Positions 27,167 to 36,283 of a stretch of DNA of 64,000 bases are shown in pieces. The position numbers were made by a program, and so were the translations under genes. The notes under the pieces were generated by a model. It searched no databases and was not told the origin of the DNA. It worked only from the letters and a program-made list of their open reading frames with translations. Origin of the DNA: Bacteroidia bacterium (lineage in GTDB: Bacteria > Bacteroidota > Bacteroidia > Chitinophagales > UBA2359); assembly GCA_030427245.1 (NCBI GenBank), contig JAUHXA010000007.1, positions 1 to 64,000 on the forward strand. Reading direction: 5' to 3'. The first letter of the stretch is position 1. Each line of letters begins with the position of its first letter.

Positions 27167-29155
27167 CTATTTCGTCAGCATCATCTGCTTGGTATCCAAT
27201 ACTTTTCCGTCCAAAATCAGGCTGTAAAAATAAGCTCCTGCCGACAGTTGACTGGCTTCAATTCGGGTTTGTCCCTGTCCTCGTCCTTCAATTCTGTGGC
27301 TGTACAGCAGTTGACCATTGACAGTCGTGATTTGAAGGGTTGCATTTTTCACCGATTCAGGGATAAAGTACTCAATTGAAGTATTTTGGTGAAAAGGATT
27401 GGGTTGATTTTGAAGTAACTGAGCATCACTCAACTGAATTGCATCTATTTGTTTTGCAGTCGAATGAGAACGTTCTTCGTTGTTGTTATCAGCCAATCGT
27501 TGTACCAATTCCTCCAATTGATTCAAACGATTTTCCAAATTTTCATTTTGGGTTTGTAAAGCCTCCAACTGTTTGTTTTGGTCTTCAATAATGACTTGTT
27601 GCTCCTTGACCGAGTTAATCGTCACATACCAAAGTGCATTCGGGTCAAAACTGAGGTAATCCGTTGATTTCTGATTTGTAGTATCTACATACTCCATATT
27701 ATTGACCATATACGGAGCAATGCGCTTCATGTCTTGTGCAATGATTCCTACAAACTCATCGTCCATGTCAATTCCTGCTTCGCCATTGTAACGAAAAGTC
27801 ACAGGATTGATTTGCTTCAATACCTTCAATCCGTCCGTAAACGGCTTCACATCTTTCTTCAATCGTTTGTCAGAAGCTACAGTCCAACTTCCTCCTCCTG
27901 GTTTCCCAGCACTTCCGTTGACATGCAGTTTGTAGTCAGGCTCACTTGTCCCAATTCCTACATTTCCAAAGTACTCGATGTGAAAAGTGCCGTTCTCCAA
28001 ATAATTTCGACCAATGAAAAAGTCACTTTCATTAGCATTTACTTCATTTTGAACCCCAGCCAACCACCAATCACTCTGACCGTAAATCTGTATAAATTCA
28101 GCGTGTGCATCATAGTCCTCCTCTCCTCCTCCAATCTCAATATCACTCCTCACCTCCAGTTTATTACTCAACTCTGGTACATTCCCAATTCCTACGTTAC
28201 CAACAGCATCCATAAAAAACATATTCTGATTGTCCTCTTGAGTACTAATATAAAAGCGAGGGTGTACAAAATTGTCTTCTGGGTCAGGGTCAAAGTTTTG
28301 CGCTCCAACAAACCAATCTTGCACCTTGCTTTTGATTTGTAAAAACTCTGTACCCTCATCGCCCGCTTCAAGTCCTTTCCCGATGACCATGTTTCCAAAA
28401 GCGTGTAGGCGTTCAGTTGGTGTCGAAACTCCAAAACCTGAATTGCCGTTTTTGAGGACGGTAAAGGCATTTGAACGATTCTCTTCAGTGTAGCCATTCC
28501 CAACTACAAAAGCGCGGTCTGTACCAATAAAATAGTATGTAGAATCACCCGGTTCGTATTCTTCACAGTAAGCCCCCACTACTACTTCATGTATAGAGCG
28601 GGCTATGTTTCCCCTACCCAATGTGACACTGTAATTACCCCGAGAACGATTCTGGGTTCCTATGGCAGTAGAGCCAGAACCACTGGCTTTTGCACCCCAT
28701 CCCATCGCAATGGCAGAAAAGCTACTTGCATTCGATTGGTATCCCGTTGCCAAAGAATAAAAACCTTCCGCTTTTGAATTGTAGCCCAATGCCACACTAC
28801 CTATTTGGGATGCAAGATTGTTATAGCCCAGTGCAGTCGAATAACGACCAATATTGGCATAGTCCCAATACTGAGTCTCACCATTGCCTTGTTCATCAAG
28901 TTCACCTGCCCTCAAAGCAGACTTTGTGCTAACCCAACGCATTTTGCTGCCTCCGCCAAGTGTATCTGCTCCAAACAAAACCTCTTTTCCTTCTCCAACA
29001 TGCAATGCAGCGGGGCTGTGAATCGTATTATCCACATCAATTTTTAGGACTCCGCTTACGTCCATGTTTTGTGCAAAAGAAGTTGGATGGAAAGCGAAGA
29101 AACAGAGAAAGAGGAGTAGGGAAATTTGTAAGAAATTGCAGCTATGAAGTTTCAT
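27167..29155 (-). CDS. Surface adhesin: YadA-like head repeats, S74 chaperone domain, T9SS sorting domain
   Basis: The protein has 662 residues. A signal peptide ends near AFHPTSFAQ. About 100-215 holds head repeats of roughly 14 residues (ALGYNNLASQIGSVALGYN, LATGYQSNASS, AIGTQNRSRGNY), as in the YadA left-handed roll. Phage-tail-like segments follow to 430. Next is a peptidase S74 intramolecular chaperone domain (SDKRLKKDVKPF near 435; VGIIAQDMKRIAPYM), which in phage tailspikes trimerises the fibre and cleaves itself off. A coiled coil (about 530-570) and a T9SS sorting domain (NQPNPFHQNTSIEY) end the protein. If S74 cleaves, the sorting domain is lost, so order of events matters. Confidence 0.85.
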   Translation of the reverse strand: MKLHSCNFLQISLLLFLCFFAFHPTSFAQNMDVSGVLKIDVDNTIHSPAALHVGEGKEVLFGADTLGGGSKMRWVSTKSALRAGELDEQGNGETQYWDYANIGRYSTALGYNNLASQIGSVALGYNSKAEGFYSLATGYQSNASSFSAIAMGWGAKASGSGSTAIGTQNRSRGNYSVTLGRGNIARSIHEVVVGAYCEEYEPGDSTYYFIGTDRAFVVGNGYTEENRSNAFTVLKNGNSGFGVSTPTERLHAFGNMVIGKGLEAGDEGTEFLQIKSKVQDWFVGAQNFDPDPEDNFVHPRFYISTQEDNQNMFFMDAVGNVGIGNVPELSNKLEVRSDIEIGGGEEDYDAHAEFIQIYGQSDWWLAGVQNEVNANESDFFIGRNYLENGTFHIEYFGNVGIGTSEPDYKLHVNGSAGKPGGGSWTVASDKRLKKDVKPFTDGLKVLKQINPVTFRYNGEAGIDMDDEFVGIIAQDMKRIAPYMVNNMEYVDTTNQKSTDYLSFDPNALWYVTINSVKEQQVIIEDQNKQLEALQTQNENLENRLNQLEELVQRLADNNNEERSHSTAKQIDAIQLSDAQLLQNQPNPFHQNTSIEYFIPESVKNATLQITTVNGQLLYSHRIEGRGQGQTRIEASQLSAGAYFYSLILDGKVLDTKQMMLTK

Positions 29156-29316
29156 TTGTAAAAGTTTTTAATTCAGGTGAAATAACTATTTACTGCAATT
29201 TAAGTGAAGAACAGATTTTGGGCAAACAAGAAAAAGTGGATTTTGGGGTTTCTGAAAAGGGTTTGAAGGGAGCTATAAAAATCTATTTCATTAGTAATCA
29301 GCTTCTTATTGATAAC

Positions 29317-29355
29317 ATAATAGCCTCTCAAAATGGATTTCTGAGAGGCTATTAT
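29317..29355. repeat. 14-bp hairpin upstream of the S74 adhesin gene
   Basis: ATAATAGCCTCTCA (29317-29330) and TGAGAGGCTATTAT (29342-29355) pair perfectly over an 11-base loop. There is no T-run on either side, so it may be a regulatory hairpin or a weak terminator. Apart from this and the rplT terminator, the gap 29156-29512 holds nothing I can call. Confidence 0.6.
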
Positions 29356-29420
29356 CTTGTCTAATTATCTTTTGGGTTGGGAGTTGGCAATGAGTCTTAT
29401 AAGTTTTACAAACCTAAAAA

Positions 29421-29445
29421 AGCCAGTATTTAAAAAATACTGGCT
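29421..29445 (-). terminator. Terminator of the rpmI-rplT operon
   Basis: AGCCAGTATTT and AAATACTGGCT form an 11-bp stem with a 3-base loop. On the minus strand it runs into six T. It lies 68 bases past the rplT stop. Confidence 0.85.
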
Positions 29446-29512
29446 AAAATCTTTGATTATTGTAAAAACCTATAAATGATTACATTGAAAGGCAGTAGAA
29501 AAGGAGCAGTCT

Positions 29513-29857
29513 TTATTTGACGGCATCTACAATTGCCTTGAAAGCAGCAGGATGGTTCATTGCTAAATCAGCAAGGACTTTTCTGTTGAGGTCAATTCCT
29601 TTTTCATTAACAGCGTGCATGAAAGTAGAATAGCTCATTCCTTGTTGACGAGCACCCGCATTAATACGTGCAATCCAAAGTCTGCGGAAAGTGCGTTTTT
29701 TGGCTCTCCTATCTCTATAAGCGTAGCTTAAGCCTTTTTCAACGGCATTTTTGGCAACGGTAAATACGTTTTTTCTTCTACCAAAATAGCCCTTCGCCAT
29801 TTTGAGTATCTTCTTCCTTCTTGCTTTTGAAGCAACCGAGTTCACTGACCGTGGCAT
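29513..29857 (-). CDS. rplT: 50S ribosomal protein L20
   Basis: The protein has 114 residues, full length. It binds 23S rRNA early in large-subunit assembly. The start [21 protein letters not shown] and the basic long helix ([41 protein letters not shown] in outline) are typical, and the C-terminal domain is complete ([17 protein letters not shown]). It follows rpmI after 72 bases in one operon with a shared promoter and terminator. In many bacteria L20 represses its own operon through the leader RNA. I do not see an obvious pseudoknot here. Confidence 0.97.
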   Translation of the reverse strand: MPRSVNSVASKARRKKILKMAKGYFGRRKNVFTVAKNAVEKGLSYAYRDRRAKKRTFRRLWIARINAGARQQGMSYSTFMHAVNEKGIDLNRKVLADLAMNHPAAFKAIVDAVK

Positions 29858-29929
29858 AATTCGATACTATTTAAAATTGAAATAAAAATTAAAATACAAA
29901 ATCAATAGTTGGTGCCTGAATTTCTATTC

Positions 29930-30124
29930 TTAGATATTCAACAACAACTTGATGCGAGGGGTGTCACTATCGTGAACCAAAGCAGATTTACCAAGATGTT
30001 TTTTGCGTTTAGCAGTTTTCTTGGTCAAAATGTGAGCTTTGTAAGCCTTAGCCCTCTTAATTTTACCCGATCCAGTGACTTTGAATGTTTTCTTAGCCCT
30101 GGAATGTGTTTTCATTTTTGGCAT
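29930..30124 (-). CDS. rpmI: 50S ribosomal protein L35
   Basis: The protein has 64 residues, starting [20 protein letters not shown] at 30124 (an upstream in-frame start adds a non-conserved leader). It is a small basic protein of the large subunit. The usual infC gene is not upstream: a cold-shock gene with its own terminator stands there instead. The operon therefore starts at rpmI, with a promoter at 30151-30182. Confidence 0.96.
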   Translation of the reverse strand: MPKMKTHSRAKKTFKVTGSGKIKRAKAYKAHILTKKTAKRKKHLGKSALVHDSDTPRIKLLLNI

Positions 30125-30150
30125 AATATATCCTTTTTTTAAAAGTTCGG

Positions 30151-30182
30151 CAAAGGTATGGATTTGTTGAACGTTATCCAAA
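30151..30182 (-). promoter_or_regulatory. Promoter of rpmI-rplT
   Basis: On the minus strand TTTG (30182-30179) and TACCTTTG (30158-30151) are 20 bases apart, an excellent match to the Bacteroidota -33/-7 consensus. The leader to the rpmI start is only about 25 bases. Confidence 0.75.
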
Positions 30183-30208
30183 GATTTCTTAAATTCTATC
30201 TAATAAAA

Positions 30209-30245
30209 AAGGTGTCAAATACCTAAGTGTGGTACTTGACACCTT
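30209..30245 (-). terminator. Terminator of the cold-shock gene
   Basis: A 15-bp stem (AAGGTGTCAAATACC against GGTACTTGACACCTT, one G-T mismatch) with a 7-base loop, followed by six T on the minus strand. It leaves a 3' UTR of about 110 bases after the stop at 30359. Confidence 0.85.
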
Positions 30246-30358
30246 CAATGGAAACTTACAATAGTTTGATAATCGTTTTTTGTTTTGACTTAGTTGATTG
30301 ATTATAATGGGCTAATGACTCATTTTTTCTACTATTGTTGTTTCAGATGTTCTAAATC

Positions 30359-30577
30359 TTATACGTATTCATAAACGGTTAAGTTAGTAGCTCTTTCTCC
30401 TTTGCTTCCATCTTCTAGTTCAAATTCCACAAAATCGCCTTTTTCTACTGTATCATAACCTGAATTCTGAATATCTCTGATGTGAAGAAAAACATCTTTG
30501 TGGTTAGGGATACTTGTTAGTTTAATAAATCCATATCCTCGGTCCTCATCGAACCATTTTACTGTTCCTTCTTGCAT
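30359..30577 (-). CDS. Cold-shock domain protein
   Basis: The protein has 72 residues from the ATG at 30577; the longer frame upstream is non-coding in character. Single-stranded nucleic-acid binding OB fold with RNP1 RGYGFIK (13-19) and RNP2 DVFLHI. The acidic C-terminal half (EFELEDGSKGERATNLTVYEYV) departs from classic CspA, so RNA affinity may differ. The long AT-rich leader (30578-30832) could be thermosensing as in other csp genes, but I see only the A/T-rich text, not a clear structure. Confidence 0.9.
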   Translation of the reverse strand: MQEGTVKWFDEDRGYGFIKLTSIPNHKDVFLHIRDIQNSGYDTVEKGDFVEFELEDGSKGERATNLTVYEYV

Positions 30578-30832
30578 AAAAATAAAATGTTTAAATAATA
30601 AAGTTAAAAAAATAAATAGGTAAGCATACGTGGGCAGGATAAAAAAATGATATACGCGGTAATTAGGAAAGAATCTCACAAAATTTGTCCTCGTGTGATC
30701 GAGGTAACCTAAAAGAAATAAAGCGTGGGATAAACTTGTTACTTGGTATTCTACGTGCCTTATCAATTACTTACACAACTACAACGCCTAAAACTCTAAA
30801 AATGTTTTGTATTGGTTCATTTTTTTTCAATC

Positions 30833-32215
30833 TCAATAAGTAATGATTTGTTCACCAATGTTTTTAGTGAGGTATTTTTGTATAATTTTATCAATGTAGG
30901 GATTCGGAGGAAAATACTGCAATCCATCCTTTACGACCTCCAATGTCGGTTCAACCTCTGGCTCGAAATACCCAAATCCGATGAATTGATTGTCTTCAAT
31001 ACAGACAATTGATTTTTCTTGAATAGTACGTCCTTCTCCAATTATCATAAAATTAGCGTGTTTGTATTCAAATAAAGACAAAGCTCTGTGAACCCTGTAA
31101 TTATAGCTTTTGGGTTCTTCTTTTCCCATACATGCGCCTTTACAGAGTCTTTGTTTGGCATAAGAACAGGGCAAATCTTTTTTTAATTTACTTGTTTCCA
31201 AGCCACACAATCTTGCACACAATCTAAATTGTTTTGCCGCTTTTTCTAAAGCACTTTGTGCATGAATCTGCTTGCCAAAAGCAATGGTTGTTTTTTCTCC
31301 TTTCTTAATCTTTCTAATACTAAGATTCAAGTAGCCCTCCTTATCATAGGCTTTAAAAACTCCATATTGATAGACCGAAACTCGTCTATTTCGATTGAAT
31401 TTGGGCTTTAGACGAACAACCTCATAGGATTCCAATATTTGTCCAATCAATTCACTCCCTGTGACTTCGCAACTTACGTTCCTCGTATTTTGTATCATTG
31501 ACCACAGTTTGCTATTGGGTGTTTTGTTTACAAAATGCTGAATCACTCTTCTACGAATATCATTTGTTCTTCCAATATAAATGATATTTCCCTTATTGTT
31601 GTGGAAATAATAAACACCTGTTTCTTCGGGCAAATCCTCCAAGAAATCTAAGGTCATACCATTGGGTAGAAGGTCTTCAATGGCTTTTCTGCTTAGAGAA
31701 TGTTCGATGTGTTCTTCCGAATCGTTTTGACGTAGGAGGCTGAAAAGTTTCACAGTAGCAAAGGCATCTCCTGAGGCTCGGTGACGGTTGGATAAGGGGA
31801 TTTCAAGTTGAGCACACAGTTTTCCCAAACTGTAAGAGGGCAAGTCGGGAAAAATTTTTCGACTTAGCTTTACCGTACAGAGTTTTTGCCTTCGGAATTC
31901 ATAGCCCAGTCGCTTGAATTCTGCTCTGATATAGGCATAATCAAACTGAACATTGTGGGCTACAAAAACCGCATCTTCTGTAATGGATTGTATACGGGCA
32001 GCTACATCCTCAAAGGTAGGTGCCGTAGAAACCATATCGTTGGATATTCCCGTAAGCTTACGGATAAATGGAGGAATTTCTGTTTCGGGATTAATTAGAG
32101 AGGTAAAAGAATCAATAACTTGGTTTCCATCGTATAAATAAATCGCTATTTCTGTGATTTTATCTCTTTTGGGGCTTCCTCCCGTTGCTTCAATGTCTAT
32201 AATCGCATACTTCAT
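30833..32215 (-). CDS. DnaQ-like 3'-5' exonuclease fused to a GIY-YIG nuclease domain
   Basis: The protein has 460 residues. The N-terminal DEDDh exonuclease (1-165) shows IIDIEATGG (Asp7, Glu9), HNVQFDYAYI and HRASGDA. The GIY-YIG domain, at about 203-290, shows GVYYFHNNKGNIIYIG and Arg-rich NDIRRRVIQHF, as in UvrC and Cho. The C-terminal part (about 300-460) contains CARLCGLE...CSYAKQRLCKGAC, a Cys-rich motif seen in such fusions. The fusion is known in Bacteroidota and Actinobacteria and is thought to serve DNA repair, incising near damage and trimming 3' ends. It is a single gene. Confidence 0.9.
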   Translation of the reverse strand: MKYAIIDIEATGGSPKRDKITEIAIYLYDGNQVIDSFTSLINPETEIPPFIRKLTGISNDMVSTAPTFEDVAARIQSITEDAVFVAHNVQFDYAYIRAEFKRLGYEFRRQKLCTVKLSRKIFPDLPSYSLGKLCAQLEIPLSNRHRASGDAFATVKLFSLLRQNDSEEHIEHSLSRKAIEDLLPNGMTLDFLEDLPEETGVYYFHNNKGNIIYIGRTNDIRRRVIQHFVNKTPNSKLWSMIQNTRNVSCEVTGSELIGQILESYEVVRLKPKFNRNRRVSVYQYGVFKAYDKEGYLNLSIRKIKKGEKTTIAFGKQIHAQSALEKAAKQFRLCARLCGLETSKLKKDLPCSYAKQRLCKGACMGKEEPKSYNYRVHRALSLFEYKHANFMIIGEGRTIQEKSIVCIEDNQFIGFGYFEPEVEPTLEVVKDGLQYFPPNPYIDKIIQKYLTKNIGEQIITY

Positions 32216-32370
32216 CTAAATGCTACTTATCTTTTTTGTAGGGTTTAGGAATTAGGGGTCGTGAGTCAAGTGCGAGGTGTTGGAATTTAGAGATCATTGT
32301 TAAGATTTCAAAGTGATTTTTTCAAAAAAAAATCTACTATTACCTAATTCCTTGTCTCTAACACCTCAAT

Positions 32371-32694
32371 TTAAGCTTGTGATGGCGGTCCTCCAAAATT
32401 AATAGGGGGCAAATCGTTGTTGGTTTTGGGTTCAACGATACCTCCATGTGTTGCTTCGTACTTCAAAATATTGTCGTTCAAAGCACGCAGCAATTTTTTG
32501 GCATGTTGAGGAGTCAATAAAACCCTTGCTTTTACCTTTGCTTTTGGAACACCTGGCATTACTTTTACAAAATCAATCACAAACTCAGAATTGGAATGGG
32601 TGATGATGGCAAGATTGGAATACAAGCCATCAGCTATTTCTTCTGAAAGTTCTATGTTGATTTGATTTTTTTTATTTTTTGGAGGAGGGTTCAT
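32371..32694 (-). CDS. DUF3467 protein
   Basis: The protein has 107 residues. The DUF3467 core is NQINIELSEEIADGLYSNLA, SEFVIDFVKVMPGVPKAKV and ARVLLTPQHAKKLLRALNDN. The fold is small and cytoplasmic; the function is unknown. The C-terminus is Pro/Asn-rich. It is 155 bases upstream of the exonuclease gene on the same strand, and a promoter-like TATCTTG lies before it. Confidence 0.88.
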   Translation of the reverse strand: MNPPPKNKKNQINIELSEEIADGLYSNLAIITHSNSEFVIDFVKVMPGVPKAKVKARVLLTPQHAKKLLRALNDNILKYEATHGGIVEPKTNNDLPPINFGGPPSQA

Positions 32695-32841
32695 TAAAAT
32701 ATATTATTTAATAACTGAATAATTTGCAAGATACGATTTTATTTCCTTTCACTTTAATGTCAAAAACAAATTGATTTGTTGTTCTGTTTAAGAACAGACT
32801 TTTTATTTACCAATTACAAATAGTATAAACCAACTTGCTCA

Positions 32842-33951
32842 ATGAAAGGAGCTTTAAGAATAGGCAGATTATCAGGCATTGGTGTCTATATACATTGGAC
32901 ATTTACTTTTATCATGCTCTACATTGCCTATCAGGTAATGTCGGAAGGAGGAGATACATGGGCTATTGTCAGGGGAGAAATTTTTATGTTGCTGTTGTTC
33001 TTATGTGTGGTTTTACACGAGATGGGGCATGCCCTTGCAGCTCGAAAATATGGGGTGAATACCTTGCACATCGTACTTTACCCTATTGGAGGGGTAGCTT
33101 CTTTGGAGCGAATTCCCGAAAAACCTTTTGAAGAGTTTGTAGTAGCCATTGCAGGGCCGATGGTGAATGTGGGAATTGCATTGGGGTTGGGCATGTATAT
33201 TTATTTATTTGGAAGTTTTTCAGCTATATCAGAAGACGCAACTACGATTGTCACTATGTTGGATACTTTTGACAAGTTTATTTTGTCATTGATGGTTACC
33301 AATGTTTTTTTAGTAATTTTCAATGCCATTCCTGCTTTTCCGATGGATGGAGGACGGGTATTGCGTGCTTTATTGGCGATGAAAATTGGTAGAGTCAAAG
33401 CCACCAAAATTGCAAGTATTATTGGACAAGTTTTTGCCATTTTGTTTGTTGCCTATGGTTTTCTATCCACTCCTTTTCAACCTTTCATTATTGTGATTGG
33501 TCTGTTTGTATATATTGCTGCAATGGGCGAAAATAGAATGGTTTATAACGAATCTACCCTCTCGGGCTTCAAAGTACAAGATGCTATGCGAACTCAGTTT
33601 GCAACGGTCAAAGGGGACAGTACTTTGAGCGAGGCAGTGAAAATGTTGTTGGCAAGTGCGGAAGATGATTTTGTCGTTGTGGAAGAGAACAAACCTATAG
33701 GGGTTTTATTCCGTAAAAACCTAATGGAGGCTATCAAAGCAGAAAATGCAACTATCGTTTCGGAAATTGCTGTGCGTCAAATCCCTCTTCTACGTCCTCA
33801 GCAAGATATTCAAACTGTTTTTCAATTGATGCAACAAAAACGACTTTATATGTTACCTGTTGTGGATGAAAGCGAGCAATTAATAGGTGTTTTGGATCGT
33901 CGCAATCTAAGCGATTTTATTGCAGTACAAGATGTGACAAAAAACCGTTAA
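32842..33951 (+). CDS. Site-2 protease (M50) with CBS domain pair
   Basis: The protein has 369 residues. About five or six membrane helices lie in the first 225 residues. The zinc site is HEMGH (59-63), with the second motif FNAIPAFPMDGGRVL near 160-174. Two CBS domains fill about 245-365. This matches SpoIVFB-like intramembrane metalloproteases whose CBS pair senses nucleotides. Targets are commonly anti-sigma factors or signal-peptide remnants, but none is encoded beside it. The HtrA protease gene follows after 119 bases, so envelope protein quality control is a reasonable theme. Confidence 0.92.
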   Translation: MKGALRIGRLSGIGVYIHWTFTFIMLYIAYQVMSEGGDTWAIVRGEIFMLLLFLCVVLHEMGHALAARKYGVNTLHIVLYPIGGVASLERIPEKPFEEFVVAIAGPMVNVGIALGLGMYIYLFGSFSAISEDATTIVTMLDTFDKFILSLMVTNVFLVIFNAIPAFPMDGGRVLRALLAMKIGRVKATKIASIIGQVFAILFVAYGFLSTPFQPFIIVIGLFVYIAAMGENRMVYNESTLSGFKVQDAMRTQFATVKGDSTLSEAVKMLLASAEDDFVVVEENKPIGVLFRKNLMEAIKAENATIVSEIAVRQIPLLRPQQDIQTVFQLMQQKRLYMLPVVDESEQLIGVLDRRNLSDFIAVQDVTKNR

Positions 33952-34070
33952 CGTTTGTTAATATCCTATTTATGTGCCATTTTTGATGTATTATTGAAAG
34001 TAATTTTACCGTTATAAGCCTAATTGTTGAGAAATATATTGAAGTAAAATAGTTTCAAAATTTTCATACT

Positions 34071-35261
34071 ATGCGTAATACAATCCTATCTTTTTTGATG
34101 CTGACCATGATTTTGGTATCAAGTATCATTTACCTTAAATTGAAGCCAACAGAAACGCTTCCTGCTATGGATTCCCAAGTTGCGAAAACCAAGTGGACTC
34201 CTGCCGAAAGCAGTATGCCGCTTCCGCAACCGCTAATGATGGCATCTGTAACCGAAAGCACTTCAAGCCCAAACAAGGTTGAAGCCAGTCCCGCACTTAT
34301 TACAGTGCCAATGATAGATTTTACTTCGGTAGCAGAACAAACGACCCCTTGTGTGGTACACATCAAAACTACTTCCAGAAACAGCAACAATTCTATCAGC
34401 GATATGTGGAATGGGGGAGGGAGCAATGGCGGAGCATCTTCTGGTTCGGGAGTCATCATTTCCCAAGATGGGTACATTGTCACCAATTATCATGTTATTG
34501 AAGGGGCAAATGAGATTGAGGTGATTCTCAACAATCGAAGAAACTATACGGCTCGTGTGATAGGAACAGACCCTTCTACTGATTTAGCAGTCATTAGAAT
34601 AAATAAGACGGGTTTGAAGCATATCTCTTTTGGCAATTCGGACCAACTTCGAGTAGGAGAGTGGGTCATTGCCGTTGGAAATCCCTTCAATTTGGCTTCA
34701 ACAGTTACGACAGGTATCGTCAGCGCAAAAGCTAGGAATATCAATATTTTAGACGATAATTTGGCGATTGAATCTTTTGTCCAGACAGATGCGGTAGTGA
34801 ATCCTGGCAACAGTGGAGGGGCATTGGTTAATTTGAATGGGCAGTTGATTGGTGTAAATACGGCAATCGCTACGCCGACAGGTTACTATGCAGGATATGC
34901 TTTTGCAGTACCTGTCAATATTGTTCAAAAAGTAGTGGCGGATATTTTGGAGTTTGGCGAGGTAAAGCGTGGATTTTTAGGCGTTTCTATTCGAGGTATT
35001 GACGGCAAGTTGGCAACAAAATACGATTTGGACGATGTAGAAGGAGTATTGGTGGCAGATGTCAATATCAACAGTGCAGCTGCTGTCGCAGGCATTGAGC
35101 AGGGGGATATTATTTTGGAGGTAGAAGGGGTGAAAGTAAACAGCGCTCCCGAACTGCAAGAACGCATCAGCCTTCACCGCCCCGGTGCTAAGGTTTCCCT
35201 TCTTATCAAACGTGATAGTAAGAATATGAACAAGGAAGTGATGTTGAAGGGAAGTTACTAA
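34071..35261 (+). CDS. HtrA/DegP-type serine protease with one PDZ domain
   Basis: The protein has 396 residues. An N-terminal membrane anchor or signal occupies 5-22, then a low-complexity linker runs to about 80. The trypsin-like domain has His141 (TNYHVIEG), Asp171 (STDLAVI) and Ser248 (NPGNSGGAL). One PDZ domain follows at about 290-390 (GFLGVSIRG, GDIILEVEGVKV). This is the DegS-like single-PDZ plan, so the protein may be a regulatory or quality-control protease in the periplasm. It lies downstream of the site-2 protease gene, the same two activities that act in sequence in sigma-E-type signalling; no sigma/anti-sigma pair is seen here. Confidence 0.93.
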   Translation: MRNTILSFLMLTMILVSSIIYLKLKPTETLPAMDSQVAKTKWTPAESSMPLPQPLMMASVTESTSSPNKVEASPALITVPMIDFTSVAEQTTPCVVHIKTTSRNSNNSISDMWNGGGSNGGASSGSGVIISQDGYIVTNYHVIEGANEIEVILNNRRNYTARVIGTDPSTDLAVIRINKTGLKHISFGNSDQLRVGEWVIAVGNPFNLASTVTTGIVSAKARNINILDDNLAIESFVQTDAVVNPGNSGGALVNLNGQLIGVNTAIATPTGYYAGYAFAVPVNIVQKVVADILEFGEVKRGFLGVSIRGIDGKLATKYDLDDVEGVLVADVNINSAAAVAGIEQGDIILEVEGVKVNSAPELQERISLHRPGAKVSLLIKRDSKNMNKEVMLKGSY

Positions 35262-35336
35262 GAACTCCAATTTTAACTTAACTTGCCATAATGAGAAATG
35301 TTAGTTCGCTCGCTAAAAAAGAATTTTCATTTATAG

Positions 35337-35825
35337 TTATTCTATATTATTATTTGTAGACTTACATCTTTCATAAGAGTAAAGACTACTACTGTTGCCG
35401 TTATCGAACCAGGAGGAAACATTAGTACTAAACAAAGCACTTACTCAGTTATTGAAGGTGGAGGACTCCCAAAACCTGTTACCCAGAATATACCTGCTAC
35501 TGACGTTTCACTTGATCAAGCAAGTAAGGAATTCCAAGGCATAGTAAATGAAATTGCGGATTATAAAAAAGCCAATAGTGGTCAAAGTCCTATACAGCAA
35601 ATTGCAAAGGATAATGAAAAAAAGAGCAATATAGCAGGATATACAGCGACCATTGGTGGAGTAGCTGGTTTTGGTTTAGCTCTTGCTGCGCTTGTCGCAC
35701 CAGAAGTATCTACAAAACCCTTAGCGTACACCTCAGCCGTTACTTCAGGAGCATCTGTATCAGCAGACTTTTACAGTCGCTCTTTAGGGACTGATCCTAC
35801 TAAAATAACATTAAAAATAAAATAA
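35337..35825 (+). pseudogene. Start-less coding-like frame, possibly a toxin C-terminus
   Basis: The frame is open for about 160 codons and ends at TAA 35823-35825, but has no usable start. It reads TTTVAVIEPGGNISTKQSTY early, with a hydrophobic Gly/Ala-rich segment (GYTATIGGVAGFGLALAALV) near the end. A short frame from ATG 35291 (MRNVSSLAKKEFSFIVI) would join it after a single base change in frame, so a frameshift is likely. I do not recognise it. Position before two small paralogous membrane proteins resembles a polymorphic-toxin tip followed by immunity genes; that is inference. Confidence 0.5.
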
Positions 35826-35836
35826 ATATTATTTGC

Positions 35837-36001
35837 ATGAAGAAAAAATATATTATAACAATAATATTAATCCTTTTAGGATTTACAATCTATTTTGATT
35901 TTCTATCAGAAAATAAGCCTGAATATTGGACTTTATTTCGTTCATTATCTGCTCTTGTAATATCATTTATTGTTTTGTTTTACGTATCAAATAAAAAATA
36001 A
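35837..36001 (+). CDS. Small two-helix membrane protein, copy A
   Basis: The protein has 54 residues: helix 1 at about 5-22, a conserved loop FDFLSENKPEYWTLFRS, then helix 2 at 37-51. It starts at ATG 35837, 11 bases after the stop of the start-less frame. The gene at 36284-36454 encodes a close paralogue. Members could be immunity proteins for the upstream frame. No known family is evident. Confidence 0.6.
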   Translation: MKKKYIITIILILLGFTIYFDFLSENKPEYWTLFRSLSALVISFIVLFYVSNKK

Positions 36002-36027
36002 TATATTTTAAATCAATAAACAAAGGG

Positions 36028-36166
36028 TTGCTGCGAGGGAATCAGCCAACTGTTCAAGGCGATGTTCAGCAACATTTCCATCAATGCAATCCAATTAAAA
36101 ACTTTCATGTTGTCATTGGCGATCAAGAGCGTTCCAAAAATATAGGTGCTTGCTATTGACAAAAGT
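36028..36166 (-). pseudogene. Fragment of the flippase gene
   Basis: These 139 bases match 36822-36962 inside the intact flippase gene at roughly 85 per cent by eye, in the same orientation and without start or stop. The encoded stretch IASTYIFGTLL.AN..MKVFNWIAL..MLLNIALNSWLIP is shared apart from a few residues. It lies between the two copies of the small membrane protein, so one duplication probably carried both. Confidence 0.8.
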
Positions 36167-36283
36167 TGGAGGATAATTTTTTTATGAAAAAAATATTTCA
36201 ATATTCTTGGAGACTATTCTTTATATTTTATCCAGCTATGTACTGGCAGGTTAACTTTGACAATAAAAGTAAAAGAGATGCTT

